64,000 nucleotides of DNA from F23-D06 sp045132055. Lineage in GTDB: Bacteria; Bacteroidota; Bacteroidia; Bacteroidales; WCHB1-69. Of this stretch, positions 1-9,641 are shown piece after piece. The position numbers and the translations under genes are program-made. The stretch spans positions 186,001 through 250,000 of the forward strand of contig JBGURP010000027.1 in assembly GCA_045132055.1 (NCBI GenBank), in the 5' to 3' direction. The first letter of the stretch is position 1, and the number at the start of each line of letters is the position of its first letter. The notes beneath the pieces were generated by a model that saw only the letters and a list, made by a program, of their open reading frames with translations, was not told where the DNA came from and searched no databases.

Positions 1-914
1 AGGTCCAAGGTGGGCAAGAAGAGATTGCGGTGATAGCGTCGCGCGACATCGACCGCCGCAGCGCGCAAACCGGAGTTGGCCGACACACCACCCGCCATGA
101 CAAGGTCCTTGCAGGGCGATGTTTTCAACGCCTTTATCACCTTATCCATCAAGGATTTAACAATGGCGTATTGAATCGATGCTGCAAGATCATGGATATT
201 CTCTTCAATGAAGTTCGGATTCTCTTTAAGATGATCGCGGACAAAATAGAGGAAAGAGGTCTTAAGCCCGCTGAAACTGTAATCCAGTCCAGGAATATGA
301 GCCACGGCGAACTGGAACTTCTTGGGATCGCCTTCCTGCGCATATTTGTCAATGACCGGACCGCCCGGGTACGGCAGACCGAGAATCTTGGCCGCCTTGT
401 CGAACGCTTCGCCGGCCGCGTCGTCGATAGTGCCACCCAAACGCTGCATGTCGAAGTAGTCGTTGACCTGCAAAAGCAAGGTATGGCCGCCGGAGACGGT
501 CAGGCAGAGGAACGGAAACGAGGGCTTGGGTTTGTCCTCGTCAGGTTTGTTCAAAAAGTTCGCCAATACATGTCCCTGCAAGTGGTCCACCTGTATCAGG
601 GGTATCTGCAAGCTGTACGCCATGGACTTGGCAAACGAGCTGCCCACGAGCAATGAGCCGAGCAATCCGGGACCGTTTGTAAAGGCGATGGCAGATAATT
701 GATTTTTATTTATCTTTGCACGCTTTAATGCAGTGTCAATCACAGGGATAATATTCTGCTGATGTGCACGGGACGCCAACTCGGGCACCACCCCGCCAAA
801 TTCAGCATGAACTTTCTGACTGGCAATGACATTGGACAATATGGTTGTGCCCTCCACCACGGCGGCGGAGGTGTCATCACAGGAAGATTCTATACCAAGA
901 ATATAAACAGACAT
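1..914 (-). CDS. tsaD: tRNA N6-adenosine threonylcarbamoyltransferase TsaD (3' end beyond window)
   Basis: TsaD is the catalytic subunit that transfers the threonylcarbamoyl group to A37 of ANN-decoding tRNAs (t6A) in the cytoplasm. The reading frame from the ATG at 914 gives about 304 residues before it leaves the window, so the C-terminus is missing. Residues 6-15 read LGIESSCDDT, the family's N-terminal signature. His111 and His115 in HLQGH form the HxxxH metal site. The ASKHA-type motifs VSGGH and GGTIDDAAGEAFDKAAK follow, then SFSGLKT and the late MAGGVSANSGLR motif. A TAnnTTTG element lies about 20 bp upstream of the start. The gene is divergent from the TamB-like gene with almost no spacer. 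Its partner tsaE is also in the window but about 63 kb away. Confidence 0.95.
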   Translation of the reverse strand, partial: MSVYILGIESSCDDTSAAVVEGTTILSNVIASQKVHAEFGGVVPELASRAHQQNIIPVIDTALKRAKINKNQLSAIAFTNGPGLLGSLLVGSSFAKSMAYSLQIPLIQVDHLQGHVLANFLNKPDEDKPKPSFPFLCLTVSGGHTLLLQVNDYFDMQRLGGTIDDAAGEAFDKAAKILGLPYPGGPVIDKYAQEGDPKKFQFAVAHIPGLDYSFSGLKTSFLYFVRDHLKENPNFIEENIHDLAASIQYAIVKSLMDKVIKALKTSPCKDLVMAGGVSANSGLRAAAVDVARRYHRNLFLPTLD

Positions 915-926
915 AGTCTAACAATT

Positions 927-3900
927 GTGGGCAGCAAAAGTAGTAAAAAAATCGGGAAAATAATCCTTTGGATTCTGGCAGGATTCATTGCGTTGGACCT
1001 CCTGCTCGTAGGACTACTTTTCGTGCCTGCCATACAGACTTACGTTGTCAACAAAATCACACAGAGCATCAGTGAAAAATGGGGCACCGAGCTGTCTATC
1101 AAGGATGTACGCCTCACTCCATCACTGCGTTTGGTCGCCCACGAGGTACGCATCTGCGACACCCACAACAACGACATGATCTATGTGGGCAAGGTCAATG
1201 CACGCATACGCGGCATCTCACTCAAACCCTTCAAGCTCAAATTCGGAAATGTGACTTTGGAGTATGCAGACATCATAATCCGGAAATATTTGGGCGATGA
1301 CAGCGTCAACATATCCTTATGGGCAAGGGTTTTTCCAAGAAGCGAGGTAAAGCCCACATTCCTGCTTACCGCCAAACACCTCAAATTGGAGAACTCTCGC
1401 TTTTCTTATATCAACGACTACCAGCGGGAGGTGTTCAGCACCGACAATCAGCCGCCGATGGACTACGCCTTTTTAGAGTTGAAAGACATCAACTGGGAGG
1501 TAGATAACTTCATCGTGTTGAACGACAGTGTCGGAGCCCAGTTCAATCACTTGGCATTCAATCAATACAGCGGGTTCAGCATGACAGACGGAAGCGGTGA
1601 TTTCCACATCTGCCCTCACGGCATGCAATTCAAAGGATTCAAGGTGCAGACTCCCCGCAGCAATCTTGATTTCGACCTGAACTTCAATTACGATGACTGG
1701 TTTGACTACGCCGACTTCCTCGATTCGGTGCACATCTTAGCCCAAGTGCGCCCCTCCAAGCTAGACATGCGCGATGTGGCCGATTTCGTCGGCCAGCTGC
1801 GAGGCATGTCCGAGGTGGTCACCCTCTCCGCCGACAGATTTGACGGCACCGTCAACGACTTCCGCCTCATCAACTTGAGTGCCAACTGCGGTCCCGTGAA
1901 CCAGCTTCACGGCGACTTGGCCCTGCAGAACATCACAACTCCAGCCAAAGCGCATTACAACGTCAGCATTGATTCCTGCAGTGTGTATGTGCCTGGCCTG
2001 GCCCTGCTTACCCTGCCGGGAGACAAGAAACTGGAAATCAACAAAACGATAGCAGAACTCGGGCAAACTCACGGACGGTTGACATTCAACGGCACGCTCA
2101 CAGACTTCAACACTGACCTTACCGCGACTTCCGCCGTCGGCGATCTCAACGCCTCCATCACCTCCTTGGTGTACGACGAAAAGCTAATGTTGCAAGGAAA
2201 TGTCAGCACCAGCGGCATCAACATTGCCAAGCTGATCCACAACGACAAAGTAATCGGCGGTACTGCTTTCAACCTGGCCTTCGAGGGCGGACTGGGCGAT
2301 AAGACATGGTCGAAGGAAGGATTTCAAAAGCTACAGGGAACAATCAACGGCGACATCTCTCGTCTGGACATCTACAACTATCCGTTAAAAAACACTTCCG
2401 TATCGGGGGTCTATAAAAACCGTCTGTATGATCTTTCCCTGCACTCCGACGACCCGCACCTGAAATGCGACATCATCGGGCAACTGGACATGACCGAAGA
2501 AAAGCCGATATTGCAAGGAAACATTGCCATGAACAACATAGACCTCGGCACCATTGCCAACGTCATGCCACAACGGGATTCCTCCACAGCCAAAGGTATT
2601 GACAAAATCATCTACACCCTGCAGCAGAATCCCACCATGGAAGCCGGCTTCGACAACCTGACCTTCACTCTCCGAGGCTCCAACATCGACAATGTGAGCG
2701 GATACATTGGATGCGACAACATTCGCGTCTATAACAACGGCGACAGCCTGAGTGACTGCCGTTTCCGTATCACCTCCATCAACACCGATATAGCGCACAA
2801 GTTCATCGTGTCTTCCAACATTGCCAACGCCTCCTTGGAGACCAACTATCCGCTGGCCTGCGCCATAGATTCCATCAAAGCCTTTGCGCACAACTATTTT
2901 CCCAGCCTCATTCCTGCCCCAAAATCCCATCAGGACAAAGAGAAGATGTCTAGTCCCTACAACAAGGACTACTACATCATAGCGAATGCCAGCACCTACA
3001 GAACCTACAACGTGCTAAAACTCGTTTTCCCCGATCTGTTCATTGCTTCCAATTCCACTTTAGATATGGCATTGTACTCCGACGAGCGTAATGACATGGT
3101 CGAAGCCAATATCCCATTTTTCTACATCCGTAACAAAATCCGCATTCACAACCTAACCCTGAACGGCAACACGCTTGATCAGGAACGCATCAAGTTGGAT
3201 GGTTCCATTGATTCTTTAATCATCGGCAAGCGGAACAGCAAGCTGAAATTCGATCACATCGCCATTGAAGGCAACTCCAATATCGACAGTGTGCTGTACG
3301 ACATCAGTTGGTACAACGACTTCAACAAGCAGACGGGACACAGATCCAAGGTGGCCGGTTCCGTTGTCATCACTGAGCCCGAAGATATTATCTTCCATCT
3401 GCGCAACACCTCTCTGTGTCTGAATGATATGGACTGGGTGTTCAACTATGGAAACGCAATCCATCTCAAGAAGAACAGGGTCTCCGTGGACAATCTTGTC
3501 ATCCACAACGATTCCAGCTTCCTGCACGTAGATGGAGATTATTCTTTCAACAAAAGCACATCTGACTTGAACATCAAAGCGGATGCATTGGACCTCGCCT
3601 TGGCCAATCCTCTGATTTCAACGATGAGTTTTGGCGGCCGGCTCACTGCCGACGTGCACTTGCGCAACGGGCAGCGGCGACTGCTATTAGGCAAAGTGCT
3701 GGCAGACGACTTTGTATTCAACGATACGGAAATTGGCGACCTGTTTATGATGGCCGGCTGGAACGGCGAGGGCAACATCGGTTTCACGGGCGGGTTCTTC
3801 CATAACAATGAAGTGTTAACCGCCAGCACGCTCTCTTCATACGATGTGCGTGAATTCCAGAAAGAGGATGACATCTTCGCTCACGTCCAAGGACTCTATG

Positions 3901-5534
3901 AGACCAACAAAAAGAGATTCCAGGCGCACGCCACCTTCGACACCCTGAACGCAGGCTTTCTGGACCCGTTCTTGTCGGGATTCAGCGACCACATCAAAGG
4001 CACGGCCTCCGGCAAGCTCTCCTTCTACGCCAACCCCGACTCCACTTACTTTGACGGCAACGTCAAGGTTATTGAAGCCAACATGGGCATTGCGGCCCTT
4101 GGCACCAACTATGATGTAAAAGATCAGAATATCCGTTTCAACGCTGAAGGCATCTTCTTCGACAACATGAGATTGAGCGATCATGACGGCAACAAAGGCG
4201 TGCTCCGGGGCAGCATCAAGCACAAGATGTTCAAAGACATGCTCTTTGACCTGAAAATCACCACACCTGGCATCATGGTGCTCAATACACCCAAGACCGT
4301 CAACTCCAGTTTTTACGGCAAAGGTTACGCCTCCGGCATGGTCACCATCACTGGTACGGACGAGAAGCTGGCATTCCGTGGGGCCAATCTGGAGACTCTG
4401 GAAGGCACCAAGATATACTTGCAGGTCAATTCGGCCAATTCCGCCTCCGAATCCGACATTATCCGGTTCAAAACCACAGTTTCAAGCGATTCTACCAGCA
4501 CCGAAGAATCCAAATCCGGTATGGAGCTGGACTTCGACTTCACTTTCAATGTCACGGACAACGCTGACATAGTCCTGTCGCTGGAATCCATTGGCGGCAC
4601 GCTCAACGCCCGCGCCAACGGCAACTTCCGCCTCACGTACAACGCTCAAGACAATCTGAACCTATACGGCAGTCTGGCCCTGCACTCCGGTTATTTCCGC
4701 TTCTCCTTGTACAATATCGTCAACTCCCGGTTCACGCTCGTTCCGGGCGGCAGCATCATATTCGATGGACCATTGGACAACATGGTGGTAAACGCCAGTG
4801 CATACAAGAGTTCCAAAACCTCCCTGGCCAGTATTGTGCCGCAGGAGTATCTCGTCAGCACTGCATCTTCTAACGTAGATGCATACTTGCATCTCAACGG
4901 AGAGATTATGAAAAACATCGATCCGACATTCAGTTTCGAACTGCCCAACAGCAGTCCAGAGGTGCGCAACATCTTCTACAACGCCATCGACACCACCAAC
5001 AAGGAGAATATGACCAAGCAGTTCGCCTACTTCATGGTCACCAACAACTTCATGCCCAACGACCTCTTCTCCAACAGCGGAACCGGCGACAACTACTCCA
5101 TGTTGAGCAACTTCATCAACAACACGATAAGCAAGCTGATGGAAGGCAAGAAAGGTTCATTTGGTGTGATTTACAACCAGGCAAGCGAAAGCACCGCCGC
5201 GGAATATGGTATCACAGCCAATGCCAACCTGTTGCAGAATCGTATCAACATGTCCACCAGCATCGGATATTACAATGACAAAAGCACGGCTGTCTCCAAC
5301 AACATCTACGGAGACTTCACAGTGGAGTATAACATCAACAAGGAAGGCACCTGGAAGCTGAAGGCATACACCTACATCGGTGAGCACGATGAAAGCTATT
5401 ACAACCCTGACTTCAACTCCCAGATCAACTACACAGCCGGTGTGGGCTTGGCATACAAACAAAGTTTTGACTCACGCGCACGACGAAGGATTAAGCGAGC
5501 GCTGGAATCTTCCTCCAAATCCACAAAGAAATAA
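927..5534 (+). CDS. TamB-like translocation/assembly module (DUF490) protein
   Basis: Very large AsmA/TamB-type protein of about 1535 residues. TamB relatives span the periplasm from an inner-membrane anchor and take part in outer-membrane protein assembly or lipid transport. The N-terminus has a basic stretch (SKSSKKIGK) followed by one hydrophobic segment of about 25 residues, then a very long region of repetitive amphipathic strands rich in FDGxV, LNxxG and NIDxxL patterns typical of the beta-taco fold. The C-terminal 400 residues (LNARANGNFRLTY, GxYxFSLYNIVN, ...DPTFSFELPN...) match the conserved DUF490 end. The frame stays open upstream to an ATG at 762, but that part would be antisense to the secure tsaD N-terminus. 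I therefore prefer the GTG at 927, just before the basic/hydrophobic anchor. The start is uncertain and the family is fairly certain. Confidence 0.85.
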   Translation: MGSKSSKKIGKIILWILAGFIALDLLLVGLLFVPAIQTYVVNKITQSISEKWGTELSIKDVRLTPSLRLVAHEVRICDTHNNDMIYVGKVNARIRGISLKPFKLKFGNVTLEYADIIIRKYLGDDSVNISLWARVFPRSEVKPTFLLTAKHLKLENSRFSYINDYQREVFSTDNQPPMDYAFLELKDINWEVDNFIVLNDSVGAQFNHLAFNQYSGFSMTDGSGDFHICPHGMQFKGFKVQTPRSNLDFDLNFNYDDWFDYADFLDSVHILAQVRPSKLDMRDVADFVGQLRGMSEVVTLSADRFDGTVNDFRLINLSANCGPVNQLHGDLALQNITTPAKAHYNVSIDSCSVYVPGLALLTLPGDKKLEINKTIAELGQTHGRLTFNGTLTDFNTDLTATSAVGDLNASITSLVYDEKLMLQGNVSTSGINIAKLIHNDKVIGGTAFNLAFEGGLGDKTWSKEGFQKLQGTINGDISRLDIYNYPLKNTSVSGVYKNRLYDLSLHSDDPHLKCDIIGQLDMTEEKPILQGNIAMNNIDLGTIANVMPQRDSSTAKGIDKIIYTLQQNPTMEAGFDNLTFTLRGSNIDNVSGYIGCDNIRVYNNGDSLSDCRFRITSINTDIAHKFIVSSNIANASLETNYPLACAIDSIKAFAHNYFPSLIPAPKSHQDKEKMSSPYNKDYYIIANASTYRTYNVLKLVFPDLFIASNSTLDMALYSDERNDMVEANIPFFYIRNKIRIHNLTLNGNTLDQERIKLDGSIDSLIIGKRNSKLKFDHIAIEGNSNIDSVLYDISWYNDFNKQTGHRSKVAGSVVITEPEDIIFHLRNTSLCLNDMDWVFNYGNAIHLKKNRVSVDNLVIHNDSSFLHVDGDYSFNKSTSDLNIKADALDLALANPLISTMSFGGRLTADVHLRNGQRRLLLGKVLADDFVFNDTEIGDLFMMAGWNGEGNIGFTGGFFHNNEVLTASTLSSYDVREFQKEDDIFAHVQGLYETNKKRFQAHATFDTLNAGFLDPFLSGFSDHIKGTASGKLSFYANPDSTYFDGNVKVIEANMGIAALGTNYDVKDQNIRFNAEGIFFDNMRLSDHDGNKGVLRGSIKHKMFKDMLFDLKITTPGIMVLNTPKTVNSSFYGKGYASGMVTITGTDEKLAFRGANLETLEGTKIYLQVNSANSASESDIIRFKTTVSSDSTSTEESKSGMELDFDFTFNVTDNADIVLSLESIGGTLNARANGNFRLTYNAQDNLNLYGSLALHSGYFRFSLYNIVNSRFTLVPGGSIIFDGPLDNMVVNASAYKSSKTSLASIVPQEYLVSTASSNVDAYLHLNGEIMKNIDPTFSFELPNSSPEVRNIFYNAIDTTNKENMTKQFAYFMVTNNFMPNDLFSNSGTGDNYSMLSNFINNTISKLMEGKKGSFGVIYNQASESTAAEYGITANANLLQNRINMSTSIGYYNDKSTAVSNNIYGDFTVEYNINKEGTWKLKAYTYIGEHDESYYNPDFNSQINYTAGVGLAYKQSFDSRARRRIKRALESSSKSTKK
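935..942 (-). promoter_or_regulatory. -7 element of the tsaD promoter
   Basis: On the minus strand this reads TACTTTTG and fits the Bacteroidota consensus TAnnTTTG. It sits about 20 bp ahead of the tsaD ATG. No clear -33 TTTG was found. It overlaps the first codons of the divergent TamB-like gene. Confidence 0.55.
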
Positions 5535-5603
5535 ACAGCTTTCCTTTCGACAATCCTGAAAGGCGCGAGGAGAACACCACTCCATTGCTGCCGGAGCCAA
5601 GCA

Positions 5604-6281
5604 CTACTTCATTGGAAAAGTAAGATCATAAACCTCAACCAGCTTTTCATACTGCCGGTTCGGTTTGATGACAAAAACCCGTTTGCCTGCCAACAGATAA
5701 AAATTGTCATCGTAATTGACCACTTTTACCGTTTCAACATTGAGGCCTTTCAGTTTAAGCGTATTGTTCGAAAATTGATAGGACAATCTGTTTTTGATGG
5801 GCGTTTCCCATTGTTGTATCTGCATCTGGGCAATGCCGTTGGCGGGAACAGGTGTTTCCTGCTTGTTATGGTTGAGATAAATAACCTTTTGCATGACCTT
5901 CTGAAGCATCCGCTCGCCCACAACATTCTGGCGAGCAGCCTCTTCCTCCTGCATATCCTCCTCGTCCAACATAAAATCCTGATAATCCAGCTCGTCCACC
6001 ATATTGGTGTCCATCGCCAACGTGTCAGTGGCCAAAGCACCGGATTTGCCAGATTCTTCCGATTGGTATTTGTGAATCACATAATTCACCACGGTATCCG
6101 TTTTCTGGGACGTGGAAGGTTCAAAGACCTTAACCACAGTAGGATGTTTGTAGTCCAGCCAGTCCACCATCAACATGGTGAGCACCGCGCCCAGCAAAAG
6201 GCCAATCAGCCCTCCGATGATGAAGAGCAACCTGCGGCGGCGGTTATCGGGCTTTTTTTCTGAAAAATCCTCCTGGCTCAT
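5604..6281 (-). CDS. Single-pass membrane protein of unknown function
   Basis: About 225 residues from the ATG at 6281. A basic cytoplasmic N-terminus (KKPDNRRRR) precedes one transmembrane helix (about residues 18-40, rich in GLIGLLLGAVLTM). An acidic stretch follows (DEEDMQEEEAARQ), then a C-terminal beta-rich domain ending in NRQYEKLVEVYDLTF. I do not recognise a family. The frame extends ten residues upstream to an ATG at 6311, but that region contains a good TAnnTTTG promoter element at 6301-6308, so the shorter start is preferred. The gene is convergent with the TamB-like gene and follows the aldehyde dehydrogenase gene on the same strand, apparently with its own promoter. Confidence 0.75.
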   Translation of the reverse strand: MSQEDFSEKKPDNRRRRLLFIIGGLIGLLLGAVLTMLMVDWLDYKHPTVVKVFEPSTSQKTDTVVNYVIHKYQSEESGKSGALATDTLAMDTNMVDELDYQDFMLDEEDMQEEEAARQNVVGERMLQKVMQKVIYLNHNKQETPVPANGIAQMQIQQWETPIKNRLSYQFSNNTLKLKGLNVETVKVVNYDDNFYLLAGKRVFVIKPNRQYEKLVEVYDLTFPMK

Positions 6282-6300
6282 AGGCTTAAATTGAACGTGG

Positions 6301-6308
6301 CAAAGATA
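6301..6308 (-). promoter_or_regulatory. -7 element for the 5604-6281 gene
   Basis: Reads TATCTTTG on the minus strand and matches TAnnTTTG, about 20 bp before the ATG at 6281. Its position argues against the longer start at 6311. Confidence 0.6.
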
Positions 6309-6346
6309 CAAAATGTTTGGATGTATTCACAATCCAAAACAAGAAT

Positions 6347-7765
6347 TTACCGCTCAAACCATCTCAATATCTTCAATTTCCATTCTCCCATTCTGCCGCT
6401 GTATGGATGCTCGCGCAAAGGGAGATTGAAACGGGTATGGCCCTTGAGAACCGTCTGCGGATGCGTGAACTCGCGAAAACCCCATTCGCCGTGGTAGGCG
6501 CCCATGCCAGAATGGCCCGTGCCGTTGAAGGGCACGCCTTTCACCATCAGGTGGATGCATACCTCGTTGATGCAACCGCCGCCGTATTGCTGCGTCTGCA
6601 TGGTGCGATTGGCCCACTTCATATCCTTGGTGAAAAGATACATAGCCAACGGATGCTCGCGCTCGGCAATCGTATCCATCAGGGCATCAATTTCCGCGTC
6701 TGCAAAGGGCACCACGGGCAACAGCGGACAGAACAGCTCGTGCTGCACGATGTGCTCGTCCTGATTCACGGGATAGATGATCGTGGGCGAATATTTGCAA
6801 CTTTCCCTGTCGCCTACCCCGCCGTAGATGATGCGGTCGCGGTACTCGTCGGCCAATTTCGCGCACTTGTCGTAAGCAGCCTCCGTGATGAGTTTGGGGT
6901 ATTCTTCATTGCTAATCGGATTCTCGCCAATCTGCTGCGCGAAGGCCTTTTTCAGCTCCTCCAAGAAGGGCTCCGCCACCTCCTTCGCCACGGCTATCTG
7001 ATTGATATTGATACAGATCTGCCCGGCGTTGAGCAGTTTGAAGAAGGCAATCTTGCGGGCCGCGTCCTTGATGTCGGCATCCTTACGCACCACGCACCAG
7101 TTGCCAGTCTCGCCGCCGAGCTCCAACGCCACGGGCGTGAGGTTCTTGGCCGCCTCCGCCATCACGTGCCTGCCTACGGAGGGCGAGCCGGTGTAGAAGA
7201 TCTTGTCGAAGCGCTGTGAGAGGCACATATCCGCTACATCGTGACCACCGTCGATGAGGGTGATGTACTCGGGCGGAAAGACCTCCGCAAAGAAGCGTTT
7301 CATCACGGCGGTGCAGGCACCTGACTTGCTGCTGGTCTTGATGACCACCGTGTTGCCGCCGCACATGGCCGCCGCCACCACGCCGATGGTGAGCAGAATC
7401 GGGAAGTTGAACGGGCTAATCACCAACGACACGCCGTAGGGCATCTTATAGACTTTGGTGATGATACTCGGGAAGCACATCAGTCCGCTGAAGTGCGTCT
7501 CCGGCCGTGCCCAACGCCGCAAGCCACGGATCATCTCGTTGATTTCCACTACGATGGGGCCGACATCACAGAGGAAGCCCTCTGCCCTACTCCGGCCGAG
7601 GTCTGCGGTCAGGGCATCTTCAAATTCGGTGGCGTGTGCTATAACGGCAGCTTTCAGCTTCTTGAGCTGCTCTATTCTCCATTTCACTGGCAGTGTCGCA
7701 CCCGTGCGGAAGAATTTCCGCTGTGCGGCGACGATTTCTTGTATTTGTTCGTTTGTGTATGACAT
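6347..7765 (-). CDS. Aldehyde dehydrogenase family protein
   Basis: NAD(P)-dependent aldehyde dehydrogenase of 472 residues, the length expected for the short class-3-like branch. SPFNFP at 117-122 holds the catalytic Asn. YTGSPSVG (about 191-198) is the cofactor-binding loop. Glu215 in LELGGE is the general base, and Cys251 in NAGQIC is the nucleophile. The usual Lys after ELGG is replaced by Glu (ELGGETGNW), which may affect substrate or cofactor handling. The gene starts 10 bp after the stop of an iron-dependent alcohol dehydrogenase gene on the same strand. The two probably form an operon that interconverts an alcohol, its aldehyde and the acid. The physiological substrate cannot be told from sequence. 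Confidence 0.93.
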   Translation of the reverse strand: MSYTNEQIQEIVAAQRKFFRTGATLPVKWRIEQLKKLKAAVIAHATEFEDALTADLGRSRAEGFLCDVGPIVVEINEMIRGLRRWARPETHFSGLMCFPSIITKVYKMPYGVSLVISPFNFPILLTIGVVAAAMCGGNTVVIKTSSKSGACTAVMKRFFAEVFPPEYITLIDGGHDVADMCLSQRFDKIFYTGSPSVGRHVMAEAAKNLTPVALELGGETGNWCVVRKDADIKDAARKIAFFKLLNAGQICININQIAVAKEVAEPFLEELKKAFAQQIGENPISNEEYPKLITEAAYDKCAKLADEYRDRIIYGGVGDRESCKYSPTIIYPVNQDEHIVQHELFCPLLPVVPFADAEIDALMDTIAEREHPLAMYLFTKDMKWANRTMQTQQYGGGCINEVCIHLMVKGVPFNGTGHSGMGAYHGEWGFREFTHPQTVLKGHTRFNLPLREHPYSGRMGEWKLKILRWFER

Positions 7766-7775
7766 AGTTTTGGGT

Positions 7776-8978
7776 TTATTTCGTCACCGCTTCCAGCACC
7801 CTCGCGATGTCCTCGTTGCTGAACGTCATCGGGGCGGAGTAGTTGATGGAGTCGGCCGCGATCATGTGCGTGAGTTCCTCGTAATCGGCAGGTTGCACAG
7901 GTGATTCCAGTTTGTCCAAACCACAGGTTACAATCAGCTCTCTTACGGCTTGGAGGAAGCTTTCAGCGGCCTCGTTGTCAGAAGCGGATTCCTCAACAAG
8001 ATGGCAATAGCGGGCCATGATTGCATATTTATCCAGACAAGCCTCCTTCTGATACTCTAACACGGGCAGCATCATCAGTGTGATGGCCTGTCCGTGGGGG
8101 ATATGGTACTTAGCTCCGATACTGTGGGCAAAGGCGTGTATGTAGCCGGCCAACTGGGTGTTGATGGCGTTGCCACCGTACATGGCCGCGCGACACATTG
8201 CCAAGCGAGACTCAATATTCTCCGGCTCGCGCATCACCACGGGCAGATGCTGCAGAATCAGCCGCACGCCCTCCAGCGAATGGTAGGCGTCCTCCACATA
8301 GACCGCCACATCGCTCAGGGTTCCTTCCACCACATGACTGAGGGCGTCCATCCCGCAGGCAGCCGTCACCAGCTGCGGCGCGTGGATGGTGAGCTCGCTG
8401 TCGAGGATGACGTGCGTCACATCCAAACCGACAATCACAGTGGAGCCCTTCGCACCGCGCGCGTTTGTCACTACAGCGCCCACGGTCACCTCCGCGCCTG
8501 TGCCGGCGGTAGAGGGCACGGTAATCATTGGTAAAGTTTTGCCTGGTACCACCAGGAACTTGCGCAACAGGGCTTTGGTTTTAAGACGAGGCAACCGTAC
8601 GCCGGCAGCAATCATCTTGCAGGTGTCCATCACCGAGCCACCGCCCAAGGCAATCACGCACTCGGCTTGGCATTCCATTGCAATATTGCGTCCCGCGTCA
8701 ATCAGCTCGATGTTCGGTTCGGAGTTGATGTCCGCATAGAGGGTGCAACCCACCCCGGCTTCCTCCAGCGATTGCAGGATCTTTTGCTCGAAACCGAGCC
8801 TTAGCAAAGTTTGGTCAGTGACCAGCAATACCTGTTTGTAGCCGCATTCCTTGCAGATCTCTCCAATCTGCGCCCGCGCGCCGTGGCCTTCCACGACCTG
8901 CGGTTCCGGCATCGGCACATGGTGAATCACCTTGCCGGGCAATTTATGTATCTGTTTTCTGAAACGGTAAGTGTCCAT
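7776..8978 (-). CDS. Iron-containing alcohol dehydrogenase
   Basis: Group III (iron-activated) NAD(P)-dependent alcohol dehydrogenase of 400 residues, cytoplasmic. GGGSVMDTCK (about 112-121) is the dinucleotide-binding loop and PSTAGTGAEVT (about 155-165) the second signature. Metal ligands are visible as Asp211 and His215 in GMDALSH, and His281 and His295 in HAFAHSIGAKYHIPHG. All four are intact, so the enzyme should be active. It is the first gene of a two-gene operon with the aldehyde dehydrogenase downstream. A TAnnTTTG element lies about 40 bp upstream of the ATG. Confidence 0.93.
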   Translation of the reverse strand: MDTYRFRKQIHKLPGKVIHHVPMPEPQVVEGHGARAQIGEICKECGYKQVLLVTDQTLLRLGFEQKILQSLEEAGVGCTLYADINSEPNIELIDAGRNIAMECQAECVIALGGGSVMDTCKMIAAGVRLPRLKTKALLRKFLVVPGKTLPMITVPSTAGTGAEVTVGAVVTNARGAKGSTVIVGLDVTHVILDSELTIHAPQLVTAACGMDALSHVVEGTLSDVAVYVEDAYHSLEGVRLILQHLPVVMREPENIESRLAMCRAAMYGGNAINTQLAGYIHAFAHSIGAKYHIPHGQAITLMMLPVLEYQKEACLDKYAIMARYCHLVEESASDNEAAESFLQAVRELIVTCGLDKLESPVQPADYEELTHMIAADSINYSAPMTFSNEDIARVLEAVTK

Positions 8979-9015
8979 TTTTAAGTCGTCAGTAAGCAGT
9001 CTTTATTAGCAAATG

Positions 9016-9023
9016 CAAAGGTA
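9016..9023 (-). promoter_or_regulatory. -7 element of the alcohol/aldehyde dehydrogenase operon
   Basis: Reads TACCTTTG on the minus strand (TAnnTTTG), about 40 bp upstream of the ATG at 8978. The rest of the 196-bp intergenic stretch to 9174 is AT-rich, with no other recognised feature. Confidence 0.55.
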
Positions 9024-9174
9024 TGCATTTTTTCAATCCACTATCTCATCGTGGAACAAGAGTCATTCTTTAATAAAAAAAATCACTCCTTTTGTCACCT
9101 TTTCCCCACTTGTTTCGTTTAACCAATGAATCAATTCAACAACAAAAAATGTCAAACCTTAAAAATTCAAAGAA

Positions 9175-9633
9175 ATGGACGAAGATATTTTAGGAATCAT
9201 TATGGTCATTATTGTGGTCATTGGATTGTGCGTGGTGCTCCCGATTATGATTGTGTGGCTTACGAACAAACGGAAATCGCACGAAATTGACAAACAGACG
9301 GAAATTCTGATGGCGATGTTGGAGAAACACCCCGACCTCGACCCCGCCGAAGTGATGAAGAAGCTGAATGTGTCGAGCAAATCGCATAAAACCCTCAAAC
9401 AGAAACTGTTGGATAACGTCTTCACTGGCGGTATGATGCTGCTGATGGGGCTTGCCATCCTGATTCCGCACCTCTGTGGACTCACCTTCTTCGGCACTAA
9501 ACCTGCTGGAATCTACACCGGCGGAATGATGGTGGCCATGGGCGCGGCGTTCCTTATCTATTACCTTATCTCTAAAAAGCAGCTGCAAAACGAGATTGAG
9601 GCGGAAGAGAGGCAGTTGAAAGAACAGCAATAA
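9175..9633 (+). CDS. Membrane protein of DUF6249 type, upstream of an ECF sigma gene
   Basis: 152 residues with no signal peptide. An N-terminal transmembrane helix (about residues 6-30, IIMVIIVVIGLCVVLPIMIV) is followed by a cytoplasmic segment with KHPDLDPAEVMKKLN. Two further hydrophobic segments follow (about 83-101 and 110-128), then a charged coiled tail (QNEIEAEERQLKEQQ). This arrangement resembles the DUF6249 family seen beside sigma-70-like genes in Bacteroidota. The family name is from memory and only moderately secure. It is the first gene of a three-gene module with the sigma factor 8 bp downstream and another membrane protein after that. It may sense or sequester, but no function is established. 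Confidence 0.75.
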   Translation: MDEDILGIIMVIIVVIGLCVVLPIMIVWLTNKRKSHEIDKQTEILMAMLEKHPDLDPAEVMKKLNVSSKSHKTLKQKLLDNVFTGGMMLLMGLAILIPHLCGLTFFGTKPAGIYTGGMMVAMGAAFLIYYLISKKQLQNEIEAEERQLKEQQ

Positions 9634-9641
9634 TCGCACTG

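Noticed and set aside
6317..7219. A 300-residue plus-strand frame opposite the aldehyde dehydrogenase gene
   Set aside because: Antisense of the catalytic aldehyde dehydrogenase sequence; no recognisable protein family.
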